Of a DNA stretch of 64,000 nucleotides, positions 18,836-27,338 are shown piece by piece. Source of the DNA: Bacteroidota bacterium. Its GTDB lineage: Bacteria; Bacteroidota; Bacteroidia; AKYH767-A; OLB10. The notes beneath the pieces are model-generated. The model had not been told where the DNA came from and did not search any database. It was given only the letters and a program-made list of their open reading frames with translations. Position numbers and translations under genes: made by a program. The stretch's first letter is position 1. Every line of letters begins with the position of its first letter. Location of the stretch: positions 248,001-312,000 of the forward strand of contig JADJOZ010000033.1 in assembly GCA_016713525.1 (NCBI GenBank), written 5' to 3'.

Positions 18836-20725
18836 ATGAAGCATTCAGGAAAAATTATTTTGATAATTTGTTGCATTATCAATATCAGTTTTAGAACAAC
18901 TGTAAATGCGCAAGGAATGGGTATTAACAATGTAAATCCTCATGCATCAGCAATATTAGACCTGACAGCTACAAACAAGGGGTTTCTTGCACCTCGAATG
19001 ACTGCTGTTCAGCGAAATGCAATTCCTGCCCCCGCAACAGGTTTGTTGGTTTTTGACACTTCACTAAACAACTTTTATTTTTATAATTCAACTGCATGGC
19101 AGCAATTAGGAGGATCATTGGGCTGGGAATTGACGGGTAATGCAGGGACTAATCCGTTAATAAATTTTTTGGGCACTGCCGATAATCAACCTTTGGTGTT
19201 TAAAATTAATAATCAGCCGGCTGGATACATCGATCATATAGATGGTGCCTTTACAGGCAGAAATACTTTTTATGGAAAATTAGCAGGTTCAATGAATACA
19301 TCCGGTGGATATGAAAATACCTTTGTTGGTCATAAGACAGGTGAACATAATACCACGGGTGATTTCAATACTGGAATCGGATCCTTTGCATTGCAGGACC
19401 TAACTACAGGTTATTCGAACCTTGCTCTTGGAGCACAAGCAATGATGCGGGCTACATCAAATTTTCAGAATTGTGCAGTAGGTATTGGAGCAATGACATT
19501 CGCCACTTCCGGATTTTATAATCATGCCTTTGGTTATCATGCCATGTTCAACACTGCTTCTGCCGGAATAGGAAATCATGCTTTTGGATTTGAAGCACTT
19601 TTAAATAACACCGGAGCATATAATTGTGCATATGGACAAACTTCCATGCGTGCTAATATTAATGGAAATTATAACGCTGCATTTGGAAGTTCTGCACTAT
19701 ATAATAATACAACAGGAAACAATAATACTGCAATGGGAGAGTTGGCATTGGTGAATAATACCAGTGGAAATTTCAACACCGTTTATGGTTCACGTGCAGC
19801 TTATACCAGTATGACCGGAAATGGAATTGTTGCAATTGGCGACAGTGCGTTGTATGCAAATGTGAGCTCAGGAAACACAGCAGTTGGTTCCAGGGCACTG
19901 CGATCTAATTCTAATGGATTGATGAATACTTCAGTAGGAAGTGAATCACTTTATTTAAATTCAACAGGAAATACCAACACAGCTATAGGGGTAAATGCCT
20001 CCCGAAATCAAATTATTGGATCCAATAATGTAGCAGTAGGAGCTTTTTCGTTGCAAAATAATTTAAATAACTACAATACTTCCGTTGGAGTATTTTCAGG
20101 TTCTGTGCATAATAATTATTCCTACGGTACATTTGTTGGTTATGGTGCTGATGCTTCTTCATCCGGCTTAACAAATATTACAGCTGTTGGAAGTGGTGCC
20201 ATTGCAGTTGCAAATAATCAGGTTAAACTTGGGAATTCTTTTGTTACCACCATTGGCGGAGCTGTTAACTGGAGCATTATATCTGATGCGCGTTTTAAAA
20301 AGGATGTACGCAATGATGTTGCGGGTTTAGATTTTATTCTTGAATTGAAACCTGTTACTTACAAATATGATATTTTGATGTACCGGAATTACACCGGAGA
20401 AAGTAAAATGGATATCAATGGCAATGTAACGAAACTGAATAATAAAGAATTCATCCGGTATTCCGGTTTTCTTGCTCAGGAAGTGGAACAGGCTGCTGTT
20501 CGGGCAGGTTATGATTTCAGTGGAGTCCATCATCCGGAAAACGAAACCGATACTTACATGTTGAGTTATGCTGAATTTGTTGTGCCACTTGTAAAGGCGG
20601 TACAGGAATTAAATTCCAAAATTGAATTGCTGGAAAAACAAAATTCGGAATTACGTTCAGGTTTGTTGAAACTACAAAATAATAAGCCTGATATGAATGC
20701 AGACATTAGCATTTCTTCTAAATGA
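18836..20725 (+). CDS. Fibre-like protein with S74 intramolecular chaperone domain
   Basis: 629 residues. The signal peptide ends near VNAQ. An N-terminal domain starts GMGINNVNPHASAILDLTATNKGFLAPRMT, typical of Bacteroidota fibre proteins. A long run of about 15-residue repeats, N-T-A-x-G-x-x-A/S-L type, follows at about 140-470 and resembles YadA-head or tail-fibre beta-helices. The C-terminal Peptidase_S74 chaperone of endosialidase (from about 483) has SDARFKKDVR, LKPVTYKYD and GFLAQEVEQAA. The protein ends in a coiled coil (VQELNSKIELLEKQNSELRSGLLKLQNN). S74 domains drive trimerisation and then cleave themselves off. There is no T9SS sorting domain, unlike its neighbours. Its stop overlaps the ATG of a small downstream reading frame. 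Confidence 0.85.
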   Translation: MKHSGKIILIICCIINISFRTTVNAQGMGINNVNPHASAILDLTATNKGFLAPRMTAVQRNAIPAPATGLLVFDTSLNNFYFYNSTAWQQLGGSLGWELTGNAGTNPLINFLGTADNQPLVFKINNQPAGYIDHIDGAFTGRNTFYGKLAGSMNTSGGYENTFVGHKTGEHNTTGDFNTGIGSFALQDLTTGYSNLALGAQAMMRATSNFQNCAVGIGAMTFATSGFYNHAFGYHAMFNTASAGIGNHAFGFEALLNNTGAYNCAYGQTSMRANINGNYNAAFGSSALYNNTTGNNNTAMGELALVNNTSGNFNTVYGSRAAYTSMTGNGIVAIGDSALYANVSSGNTAVGSRALRSNSNGLMNTSVGSESLYLNSTGNTNTAIGVNASRNQIIGSNNVAVGAFSLQNNLNNYNTSVGVFSGSVHNNYSYGTFVGYGADASSSGLTNITAVGSGAIAVANNQVKLGNSFVTTIGGAVNWSIISDARFKKDVRNDVAGLDFILELKPVTYKYDILMYRNYTGESKMDINGNVTKLNNKEFIRYSGFLAQEVEQAAVRAGYDFSGVHHPENETDTYMLSYAEFVVPLVKAVQELNSKIELLEKQNSELRSGLLKLQNNKPDMNADISISSK

Positions 20726-20901
20726 AAAAAATCAGAATTATATCCCGCTTGATACCTTTTAAGGCAATTTACTTAGAATTCCTGATGCAAAGGAATCTGG
20801 TACAAAATCCGACAGAAGAAATTTTTCCATCTGAATTCACTAATTATCCTGACCTGGCCGCTTATTTAGGGCCATACTTGAGCGATTGCATGCAGAGTTA
20901 A
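20722..20901 (+). CDS. Small 59-residue protein coupled to the fibre gene
   Basis: ATG at 20722 overlaps the TGA of the S74 gene (ATGA), a layout typical of translational coupling. The product begins MKKIRIISRLIPFKAIYLEF and ends LGPYLSDCMQS. It is not signal-peptide-like beyond a basic start, and no family is recognised. It could be a real small partner of the fibre or chance reading. The overlap is the only evidence in favour. Confidence 0.35.
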   Translation: MKKIRIISRLIPFKAIYLEFLMQRNLVQNPTEEIFPSEFTNYPDLAAYLGPYLSDCMQS

Positions 20902-21015
20902 TTCCGGAAGCAACGCGAAAGTTATCAGCTATTTATGGTTAATTAATCCTGAAGGTTGATCTTCTTAAGTGGGTATTTTTAACTTAGCTTTGAGTAAAAT
21001 TAAATTTTATCTCTT

Positions 21016-21279
21016 ATGAAAAGTAAGTTGATCCTTATTGTACTTTTTTCTCTCACAATGATTCAAGCTATTGAGGTACAAGCATTTAGCGAATATGAAT
21101 CAACCACCCAGGTTGTCACATCGCGGGAAATAGGAGATGATTATTTATGGTTCGCCGATTCAAGAGGTAAGTTATCGATCGTGCAAGTTTCTGAAGGTAT
21201 CGACAGGAGTCACCTTAGAAGTGGTTTATATCTGGTTCATGTTATCGACCTAAATGGACATTCCCATCAAACTAAGTGA
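21016..21279 (+). CDS. Small secreted protein resembling a solitary T9SS sorting domain
   Basis: 87 residues. A signal peptide (MKSKLILIVLFSLTMIQAIEVQA) is followed by about 60 residues. The last part (SRGKLSIVQVSEGIDRSHLRSGLYLVHVIDLNGHSHQTK) has the shape of the second half of a T9SS sorting domain, with the SGLYLVHV strand. The usual basic end (such as KIVI) is missing. A TAGCTTTG promoter-type element lies at 20985-20992. It may be a gene shrunk by deletion of its body, or a free-standing sorting-domain protein. Confidence 0.5.
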   Translation: MKSKLILIVLFSLTMIQAIEVQAFSEYESTTQVVTSREIGDDYLWFADSRGKLSIVQVSEGIDRSHLRSGLYLVHVIDLNGHSHQTK

Positions 21280-21444
21280 TGAAACAGTTAATTACAAATG
21301 GGGATTTAATGTGTATATAGAATTGTTCTGTAGAAAGATTTGCACACTAATGTTAGTATAAAGTATAATAATTGGGGAGTAAACAATTATAATCAAGTGG
21401 CATAGAATTAGCATGAAACAACCAACTATCTAAAAACAATTATC

Positions 21445-22638
21445 ATGAAAAAAAATTTACATTATTACGTGGCAGCATGGGCCTTGGTCCTTGCCATGTT
21501 CGCCTCTTGCAGTAAAGAGGAAACGAATCAACCGGGTGATGTTAATCAGGTTGACATAAGTGAGGCGGGACAAAATCCGGATGACTTGTTATTAAGCAAT
21601 CAAAATGACAGAATAGCACTAAGTGGGTATCTTTACACTCAAACGAATGCAACTGGAAACAATCAGATTCTTATTTATCGCCACAATTGGACCGGAGCAC
21701 TGACTTATGTTGGAGCGGTTTCAACCGGTGGGTCAGGGAATGGTAAGAGCCTAAGCTCTCAGGGAGCATTGGCAATTGACCGTCAGCAAAACCGGTTGTT
21801 TGCAGTCAATGCCGGATCGAATTCTTTGTCGATGTTTTCAATTGATCCTGCAAATGGAAATTTGACATTACTCGACAATGAACCATTGCAATCAGTAACT
21901 CCTGTAAGTGTTACTGTAAAAGGTAATTTTGTTTATGTGGTTAATGATGGATCAAATAATATCAGAGGATTGCAAGTAATTGGAGGAAATTCAATGGTAT
22001 TACTTTCAAATTCCAGCAAAGTATTAAGCTCCAGTGGAGCCGGTCCGGCACAGATTAGTTTTAGTCCAAATGGCAATTGGTTGCATGTAACTGAAAAGAA
22101 CAAGAATTTTATTCGTACATTCCAGGTTAATGCCGGGGGATATGCCCAACCGGGAACTAATACTGCTTCAATCGGGAAAACACCATTTGGTTTTTGTTAT
22201 GGAAGAAGTAATACACTCGTAGTGACACACGCAGAAGCCAATGCAGTTGGTCAATCTGTAGGTGCTAGCTACTCCGGGAATAATTCTAATATCCTGGCAA
22301 CAGTTAATGGTTCCATATCAACAGCGCAATCGGGGTCGGGATGTGCAGCAGGAACAATATTTGGCAGATATGCTTTCGTAACGAATAACATAAGCAATAA
22401 TATTTCTTCCTATTACATTGCATCTTCGGGTAATCTGGTGCTCGTAAATGGAAGTGCAGCTGCAACCGGTAATGCTCCTACAGATATTTGTTTGAGTAAT
22501 TCTAATTTATTTGTTTATGCCATCAATTCAGGTGATGGAACCATTTCGGCTTATCTAAGAGGAGTGTTAGGTACATTGATTCCAATTGGAACAACTTCCG
22601 GCGTAACTACTTTCGGGGCCGGACTTGTTAGCTATTAA
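21445..22638 (+). CDS. Lactonase-type beta-propeller lipoprotein
   Basis: 397 residues. A lipoprotein signal peptide (LVLAMFASC with acylated Cys at about residue 22, then SKEETNQPG) gives an outer-membrane or periplasmic lipoprotein. The body reads as a seven-bladed propeller of the 6-phosphogluconolactonase/YVTN type: LFAVNAGSNSLSMFSIDPANGNLTLL, FVYVVNDGSNNIRGLQV, ISFSPNGNWLHVTEK, FAYAINSGDGTISAY-like. Such folds are often structural rather than enzymatic. No substrate can be assigned. The gene stands alone between a 160-bp spacer and a terminator. Confidence 0.78.
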   Translation: MKKNLHYYVAAWALVLAMFASCSKEETNQPGDVNQVDISEAGQNPDDLLLSNQNDRIALSGYLYTQTNATGNNQILIYRHNWTGALTYVGAVSTGGSGNGKSLSSQGALAIDRQQNRLFAVNAGSNSLSMFSIDPANGNLTLLDNEPLQSVTPVSVTVKGNFVYVVNDGSNNIRGLQVIGGNSMVLLSNSSKVLSSSGAGPAQISFSPNGNWLHVTEKNKNFIRTFQVNAGGYAQPGTNTASIGKTPFGFCYGRSNTLVVTHAEANAVGQSVGASYSGNNSNILATVNGSISTAQSGSGCAAGTIFGRYAFVTNNISNNISSYYIASSGNLVLVNGSAAATGNAPTDICLSNSNLFVYAINSGDGTISAYLRGVLGTLIPIGTTSGVTTFGAGLVSY

Positions 22639-22660
22639 TCAACATATTTTTTGAATATAC

Positions 22661-22699
22661 AGGGTTGAAACTTCTATGGTTGAGGTTTCAGCCCTTTTT
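22661..22699. terminator. Terminator between convergent genes
   Basis: AGGGTTGAAAC and GTTTCAGCCCT form a stem with one G-T pair, followed by a T-run on the plus strand. It sits between the lactonase-like and pentapeptide genes, which converge here. Confidence 0.75.
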
Positions 22700-22711
22700 A
22701 TTTGTTTGCCA

Positions 22712-23281
22712 TCAATCACGAATGACAATCTGATATTTATTTAGCAACGTAATTACATCAGGCATTGAAAAAATTGCTTTCCGGATATGATTTTTGTCTG
22801 GGTCAATGATGTAATTTATGGCTGTACTTAAATCGGCTTTTTCTAATATGGTGTTATCGAATACTGCAAGCTGAAGATCACATTGCCTGAAAATAGATGC
22901 GGTTAAATCGGTTTCACTGAAATCAACTTCTTTCAAAGAACAATCCTGAAAAGAAGTTTTTGATAGCTTTAATCTGTAAAATGAAGATAAATCAAGTTGG
23001 CATTTATTAAATTTAAAAAATAAAAGAATGTGATTACAATCATCAAAGTGTACACCCATTAATTTGCAATTAGTGAAAATTACATCCTGAAAAGCAGTTT
23101 TATGCACTTTAACCAGACTCATTTCACAGTCTGTAAAAGTACAATCAATAAATTTCATTTCCGACAGGTTGCAATTTTGAAAATTACAGTTTATGAATTC
23201 GCATGTTTCAAATTCCCTGTAACTGAATCCATCAGCAGAAAACTTTACCTTTTCAAACTTAAAATCATATTGGATCTTCAT
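22712..23281 (-). CDS. Pentapeptide-repeat protein
   Basis: 189 residues made of A(D/N)LxF-type repeats with many Cys: CEFINCNFQNCNLSEMKF, then FTDCEMSLVKVHKTAFQDVIF, SLKEVDFSETDLTASIFRQCDL, and a helical C-terminus. It should fold as a right-handed quadrilateral beta-helix. Size and pattern are like McbG/Qnr-class DNA-mimic proteins, but most pentapeptide proteins have no known role. No signal peptide, so cytoplasmic. Transcribed alone and divergently from the Gre-like gene. Confidence 0.85.
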   Translation of the reverse strand: MKIQYDFKFEKVKFSADGFSYREFETCEFINCNFQNCNLSEMKFIDCTFTDCEMSLVKVHKTAFQDVIFTNCKLMGVHFDDCNHILLFFKFNKCQLDLSSFYRLKLSKTSFQDCSLKEVDFSETDLTASIFRQCDLQLAVFDNTILEKADLSTAINYIIDPDKNHIRKAIFSMPDVITLLNKYQIVIRD

Positions 23282-23364
23282 GGATTTATTTATTTATGTG
23301 GTAAAAATAAAACAATTTGCTGAATTATTATTTATACTTTGTGCCATAATATTTACAGCATATA

Positions 23365-23829
23365 ATGAGTCAGACACCAGTTCCTTACAAGAATCAATTA
23401 GTTAATATTATCAAATCCGCTTTACAAAACCGAATGGCTGAAGCGAATGCAGCAATTATTTCTGCTAAGGATTCGCGTGACAGTGATACAAAGAGTAGTG
23501 CCGGCGATAAATATGAAACCGGAAGAGAAATGATGCAGATGGAAATGAATAAAGCTGAACTGCAAATGCAGGCTGCCAAAAAGCTGTTACATGAACTCGA
23601 TAAAATTGATTTGAAATCCTCCGGTAACAAAGTTAAACCTGGGTCACTTGTAACTACCAATAGGGAAATCTTTTTTATGACTATTGGATTTGGAAAAATT
23701 GAATTTGAAGGAAAGGAAGTTTTCGTTATTTCCCCCGCATCTCCGTTGGGGACTATCCTTCTGAATAAAGCTACCGGCACTAGCTTTTCCTTTCAGGGAA
23801 TCGAAAGACTCATAGTGTCCGTGCTGTAG
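23365..23829 (+). CDS. GreA/GreB C-domain-like protein
   Basis: 154 residues. The N-terminal half forms a helical hairpin with coiled-coil character (ALQNRMAEANAAIISAKDSRDSDTKSSAGDKYETGREMMQMEMNKAELQ). It is followed by a beta domain (GSLVTTNREIFFMTIGFGKIEFEGKEVFVISPASPLGTILLNKATGTSFSF). That matches Bacteroidota proteins related to transcript-cleavage factors GreA/GreB. The C-terminal SPLGxxLxxKxxGDxxxF-type motif is recognisable. The acidic hairpin tip typical of true Gre factors cannot be confirmed by eye. Probable role: binding in the RNA polymerase secondary channel. Confidence 0.65.
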   Translation: MSQTPVPYKNQLVNIIKSALQNRMAEANAAIISAKDSRDSDTKSSAGDKYETGREMMQMEMNKAELQMQAAKKLLHELDKIDLKSSGNKVKPGSLVTTNREIFFMTIGFGKIEFEGKEVFVISPASPLGTILLNKATGTSFSFQGIERLIVSVL

Positions 23830-24037
23830 ATCAGGTGGAGTATAAATCCTGGAAGATGGTGTTTAGTACAATTTCCGGGAGAGTCAACTAACTTTATTCT
23901 TAACCTGCATGTAAGCGGATTGTGTAATTATTTTCATCCGTATTATTCTGAAAAAGAGGTGTAAAATGATTTTCGTGGCAATTCATATATAATTGAATAT
24001 CAATTTAAACCGTATTTTTTTGATTGCTAGTTTCGGT

Positions 24038-24085
24038 TTATGTAACAAAAGTCATATTCCGGCCGGAGTGGTGATGGTAATTTTG
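24038..24085 (+). promoter_or_regulatory. Sulfur-module promoter A with Crp/Fnr-like dyad
   Basis: TTATGTAAC starts at 24038 and TAATTTTG (-7 element of Bacteroidota type) starts at 24078, exactly 40 bp later. The upstream element reads TGTAAC-AAAA-GTCATA (24041-24056), half of a TGTAAC-N4-GTTACA dyad. Its centre falls about 40 bp before the expected transcription start, the position of a class II Crp/Fnr activator. The same arrangement with the same spacing recurs at 26100-26147. Confidence 0.6.
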
Positions 24086-24109
24086 TGATGAAATTAAAAT
24101 ATTATAATC

Positions 24110-25534
24110 ATGAAAATAGAACAAATATATACAGGATGCCTGGCACAAGGTGCTTATTATATTGAAAGCAATGGTGAAGCAGCAATTGTTGATCCACTGC
24201 GTGAAGTTCAGCAGTATGTTGAACTGGCTGCGAAAAGCGGAGCTAAGATTAAGTATATTTTCGAGACACACTTTCATGCCGATTTTGTTTCAGGTCACAT
24301 TGATTTAGCGAAATTAACCGGTGCTCCTATTGTGTATGGTCCTACAAAAATGAGTACTGGTTTCGAAGCTTTAATTGGTACCGATGGTCAGGAATTTAAA
24401 TTAGGAAATATAAAGATCAGATTATTGCATACCCCCGGACACACTATGGAAAGCAGCTGCTTTATTGTAACCGATGAGCAGGGAATTGATAAAGCCATAT
24501 TTACAGGAGATACATTATTTATAGGTGATGTTGGACGACCTGATCTTGCACAACATGTGATTGCTGAACTGACTCAGGAAAAATTAGCCGGACATTTATT
24601 CGACTCTTTACGCAATAAAATTATGCCACTGAAAGATGATTTGATTGTGTATCCTGCTCATGGTGCCGGATCGGCTTGCGGAAAAAATATGAGTAAAGAA
24701 ACATCTGATACTTTGGGTCATCAAAAGGCTACCAATTATGCTCTCAATCCAAAACTTTCCAAAGAAGAATTTATTAAAGAAATTTTAACCGGACTGACAC
24801 CGCCTCCTTCTTATTTTCCAAAAAATGTATTGATGAATATTCAGGGTTACGATTCCATTAATGAGGTAATGAAGCGCGGAAGTCAGGCACTAACAGCTGA
24901 TAATTTTGAAATGGTTGCCAATGAAACACATGCTCTGATTCTGGATATTCGCAGTGCGGAAGATTTCGCTAAAGGATTTATTCCGAATTCCATTAACATT
25001 GGATTGAAAGGCAACTTTGCTGTTTGGGCAGGGACACTGATACCCGATATTAAACAGGAAATTTTGTTAGTGGCTGAACCAGGTACCGAGAAAGAAGCAA
25101 TCACCAGACTGGCACGTGTTGGTTATGATCATACTATCGGATATTTAGAAGGTGGTTTTGAGTCCTGGAAAAATGCACATAAGGAAGTTGATACAATTCC
25201 TGCAATAACTGTTGAGCAGTTTGCTGCTATTGAAGAAAAGGATCCTTCAATTCTTATTCTGGATGTAAGGAAAAAAAGCGAATACCAGTCGGAGCATATC
25301 GTAAATGCAATTAATGCGCCTCTCGATTATATCAATGATAGTATGTTGCTGGTTGATAAATCAAAAACATACTACGTGCATTGTGCAGGTGGTTACCGTT
25401 CTATGGTATTTGCATCCATTCTTAAAGCCAGAGGATACGAAAATCTGATTGATGTTGCCGGTGGGTTTACAGCAATTAAAGATTCCGGTAAGTTCAAAGT
25501 CACCGATTACGTGTGCCCAACAACTTTACTCTGA
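24110..25534 (+). CDS. ETHE1-like MBL-fold persulfide dioxygenase fused to two rhodanese domains
   Basis: 474 residues, cytoplasmic. Residues 1-210 are an MBL-fold domain with HFHADF (H54, H56, D58), H111 in HTPGH and D134 in TGDTLF. H54, H111 and D134 correspond to the mononuclear iron ligands of ETHE1. Phe59 replaces the second-metal His, as expected for a one-iron enzyme. A rhodanese domain at about 260-360 lacks the catalytic Cys (LLVAEPGTEKEA), so it is probably structural. The second rhodanese at about 365-470 has the Cys loop HCAGGYRS (C425). The predicted reaction is oxidation of glutathione or protein persulfide to sulfite, plus sulfane-sulfur transfer. It stands behind promoter A and ends at a strong terminator. 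Confidence 0.88.
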   Translation: MKIEQIYTGCLAQGAYYIESNGEAAIVDPLREVQQYVELAAKSGAKIKYIFETHFHADFVSGHIDLAKLTGAPIVYGPTKMSTGFEALIGTDGQEFKLGNIKIRLLHTPGHTMESSCFIVTDEQGIDKAIFTGDTLFIGDVGRPDLAQHVIAELTQEKLAGHLFDSLRNKIMPLKDDLIVYPAHGAGSACGKNMSKETSDTLGHQKATNYALNPKLSKEEFIKEILTGLTPPPSYFPKNVLMNIQGYDSINEVMKRGSQALTADNFEMVANETHALILDIRSAEDFAKGFIPNSINIGLKGNFAVWAGTLIPDIKQEILLVAEPGTEKEAITRLARVGYDHTIGYLEGGFESWKNAHKEVDTIPAITVEQFAAIEEKDPSILILDVRKKSEYQSEHIVNAINAPLDYINDSMLLVDKSKTYYVHCAGGYRSMVFASILKARGYENLIDVAGGFTAIKDSGKFKVTDYVCPTTLL

Positions 25535-25553
25535 AACAGGAATTTATTTTAGT

Positions 25554-25595
25554 AAATACGTCTCTTGCACAATTTTGCAGGAGACGTATTTTTTT
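25554..25595 (+). terminator. Rho-independent terminator
   Basis: AAATACGTCTC pairs with GAGACGTATTT and is followed by a T-run, just past the MBL-rhodanese gene. Confidence 0.88.
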
Positions 25596-25657
25596 CTACA
25601 TTTGAAAAACATTATTCCAGATGTTGTTCTTCCATTCAACTTATAAACTTACTTACT

Positions 25658-26002
25658 ATGGTTTCAATTCAAAAAGTTAACGATAATTTTGTATTCGAAT
25701 TAAAAGGGATGCACAAGCTATGGGCACTCACCAGTCAGTTGGTTATTCCGGCTTCAAATATCAGCAAAGCACACAATGATTTTTCTAATGTTGGGTGGTG
25801 GAAAGGCTGGAGGGCACCCGGAACCAGCATCCCATTTGTTCTGACGGCAGGAACTTTTCATCTTGATGGCGATAAAATATTCTGGGATGTGATGAATCAG
25901 GATAAAAGTATTATAGTGGAATTACATGATGAAGAATACAAAAGGCTGATTATTGAAGTTGCCGATCCTATTGTGGCAATGGAATTATTGAATGCCGGCT
26001 AG
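25658..26002 (+). CDS. Conserved PH-like small protein of unknown function
   Basis: 114 residues from the ATG at 25658; the frame is open further upstream but that part crosses the terminator. It shows the pattern of a small conserved family seen in Bacteroidota and Actinobacteria: VFELKGMHKLWALTSQLVIPASNISKAH, then GWRAPGTSIPFVLTAGTFHLDGDKIFWDV, and DPIVAMELLN. It is beta-rich and may adopt a PH-like fold. There is no signal peptide or catalytic motif. A terminator on each side makes it a single-gene unit within the sulfur region; a sulfur role is not shown. Confidence 0.65.
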   Translation: MVSIQKVNDNFVFELKGMHKLWALTSQLVIPASNISKAHNDFSNVGWWKGWRAPGTSIPFVLTAGTFHLDGDKIFWDVMNQDKSIIVELHDEEYKRLIIEVADPIVAMELLNAG

Positions 26003-26049
26003 TAGTCTGCTTCTTTTATTCAGATTTTCTGGTGTTTCGAACTAAAATT

Positions 26050-26083
26050 AAATGGCTATATATCAGTTATATAGCCATTTTTA
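26050..26083 (+). terminator. Rho-independent terminator
   Basis: AAATGGCTATATA pairs with TTATATAGCCATTT, followed by T. It separates the PH-like gene from promoter B. Confidence 0.8.
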
Positions 26084-26099
26084 TGGAATAAAATTTTCC

Positions 26100-26147
26100 T
26101 TATGTAACTAAAGTAACTGAACGGTGGAAGTTGTCGCTGTAATTTTG
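26100..26147 (+). promoter_or_regulatory. Sulfur-module promoter B with Crp/Fnr-like dyad
   Basis: TTATGTAAC at 26100 and TAATTTTG at 26140 are again 40 bp apart. The dyad reads TGTAAC-TAAA-GTAACT (26103-26118). It drives the rhodanese/OsmC/thioredoxin operon that runs to 28784. The close match to promoter A predicts common control by one regulator, which is not encoded in this window. Confidence 0.6.
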
Positions 26148-26259
26148 TATCATAATATTGGTCGGGTTACCATTCCTTCTGATAATTTCAGGTGAAGGAA
26201 ACAGTTAATGGGTTAAGTGGGAAATTTAAAGAAGGTGGTTGCCCGACCATATTTCAAAT

Positions 26260-26466
26260 ATGAAACAATTCAACACATTCATAATTACAACAATTGGGGT
26301 TATTGTTGGAGCTATTGCCGGATATGCATATTACCATTTTTATGGATGCGCTTCCGGTACTTGCGCAATAACATCGAATCCATATATCAGTACTGTTTAC
26401 GGAATGATGATGGGTGGATTGTTTGTTAATACATTTATAAGTACAACAAAAACATCAAAAAAATGA
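26260..26466 (+). CDS. DUF6132-type small membrane protein
   Basis: 68 residues from the ATG at 26260. Two hydrophobic segments (TFIITTIGVIVGAIAGYAYY and a Gly/Met-rich STVYGMMMGGLFVNTFI) flank the signature FYGCASGTCAITSNPY. The two Cys in GCxSGxC are the family hallmark. Homologues accompany rhodanese genes in Bacteroidota, so a part in sulfur or thiol transport across the inner membrane is plausible but unproven. Its stop overlaps the next ATG (ATGA). Confidence 0.75.
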   Translation: MKQFNTFIITTIGVIVGAIAGYAYYHFYGCASGTCAITSNPYISTVYGMMMGGLFVNTFISTTKTSKK

Positions 26467-26738
26467 TGCATACAACATTTAAAAAAGAAGATCATCCCAC
26501 CATTGTGGATGTTCGTTCATACGAAGAATTTATGGGTGGTCATGTAGCTGGATCAATTAACATTCCATTGTTTGAAATTCCTGACAGAGTGAACGAATTC
26601 AAAGAAATGAAAAGTCCGCTGATTCTTTGCTGTGCTTCAGGGAATCGTAGTGGTCAGGCGCAACGTTTCCTGATGCAGCATGGCATAGAATGCCATAATG
26701 GAGGCTCCTGGATGGAGGTCAATTTTATGGTTGCCTGA
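26463..26738 (+). CDS. Single-domain rhodanese
   Basis: 91 residues, cytoplasmic. PTIVDVRSYEEFMGGHVAGSINIPL and the active loop CCASGNRS identify a rhodanese-like sulfurtransferase, whose Cys carries a persulfide. The start overlaps the DUF6132 stop by four bases, so the genes are translationally coupled. Its C-terminus (GGSWMEVNFMVA) is short for the family but keeps the last helix. Confidence 0.9.
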   Translation: MMHTTFKKEDHPTIVDVRSYEEFMGGHVAGSINIPLFEIPDRVNEFKEMKSPLILCCASGNRSGQAQRFLMQHGIECHNGGSWMEVNFMVA

Positions 26739-26773
26739 AACTTGTTTTACTATTTTTAAAACTATAATTATTT

Positions 26774-27091
26774 ATGTTAACTGCAATAAAAAAATTACTG
26801 GGAATCGGCCCCCCAACAAACTACAAACAACTTCTGGATGAAGGTGGAATTATTCTTGATGTAAGAACAAAAGGAGAATTTGCATGTGGTCATATTAAAG
26901 GCTCTGTAAATATTCCTGTTGATCAGTTGAGCTCACAGCTTTCCAAACTGAAAAATAAGAATCAACCTATAATTACATGCTGTGCCAGTGGCATGCGAAG
27001 TGCATCTGCCAAAGGGATTCTTGCTGCCAACGGTTATTCACAGGTATATAATGGCGGAGGTTGGAATTCGCTTCATGCCAAGTTGAAATGA
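26774..27091 (+). CDS. Single-domain rhodanese, second copy
   Basis: 105 residues. After a short N-terminal helix (LTAIKKLLGIGPP) comes GGIILDVRTKGEFACGHIKGSVNIPVDQL and the catalytic loop CCASGMRS. It is about as related to the preceding rhodanese as to other family members, so the operon carries two distinct sulfurtransferases. Its stop overlaps the ATG of the YgaP-like gene. Confidence 0.9.
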   Translation: MLTAIKKLLGIGPPTNYKQLLDEGGIILDVRTKGEFACGHIKGSVNIPVDQLSSQLSKLKNKNQPIITCCASGMRSASAKGILAANGYSQVYNGGGWNSLHAKLK

Positions 27092-27336
27092 ATTGGTCAT
27101 TACTGATTTCGAACTGGAATCTGATGAGGGTAGTCAGGTTTATCATTGGAATTATTATTCTGATAGAAGGTATAAATTCCAGGCAATGGATTCCAGGAAT
27201 AGTGGGAGGAATATTTCTGATTCAGGCAATTCTGAATGTGGGGTGTTGCGGTTCTGAGGGTTGCAATGTTCCTGAATCAAAGGTTGACCCTGATAAAACA
27301 GAAACAGTACGTTACGAAGAAGTTAAAGTTAAATAA
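27088..27336 (+). CDS. YgaP-like (DUF2892-type) membrane protein
   Basis: 82 residues from the ATG at 27088, which overlaps the upstream TGA. Two transmembrane helices (VVRFIIGIIILIEGI and WIPGIVGGIFLIQAILNVG) are followed by a Cys-rich tail CCGSEGCNVPES. E. coli YgaP joins a rhodanese to such a DUF2892 membrane hairpin in one chain. Here the two halves are adjacent, coupled genes. The tail Cys could receive persulfide from the rhodanese, which is inference. Confidence 0.7.
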   Translation: MNWSLLISNWNLMRVVRFIIGIIILIEGINSRQWIPGIVGGIFLIQAILNVGCCGSEGCNVPESKVDPDKTETVRYEEVKVK

Positions 27337-27338
27337 TT

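Noticed and set aside
26217..26429. 70-residue frame overlapping the DUF6132 gene
   Set aside because: Out-of-frame shadow; the DUF6132 frame has the GCxSGxC signature and ATGA coupling.
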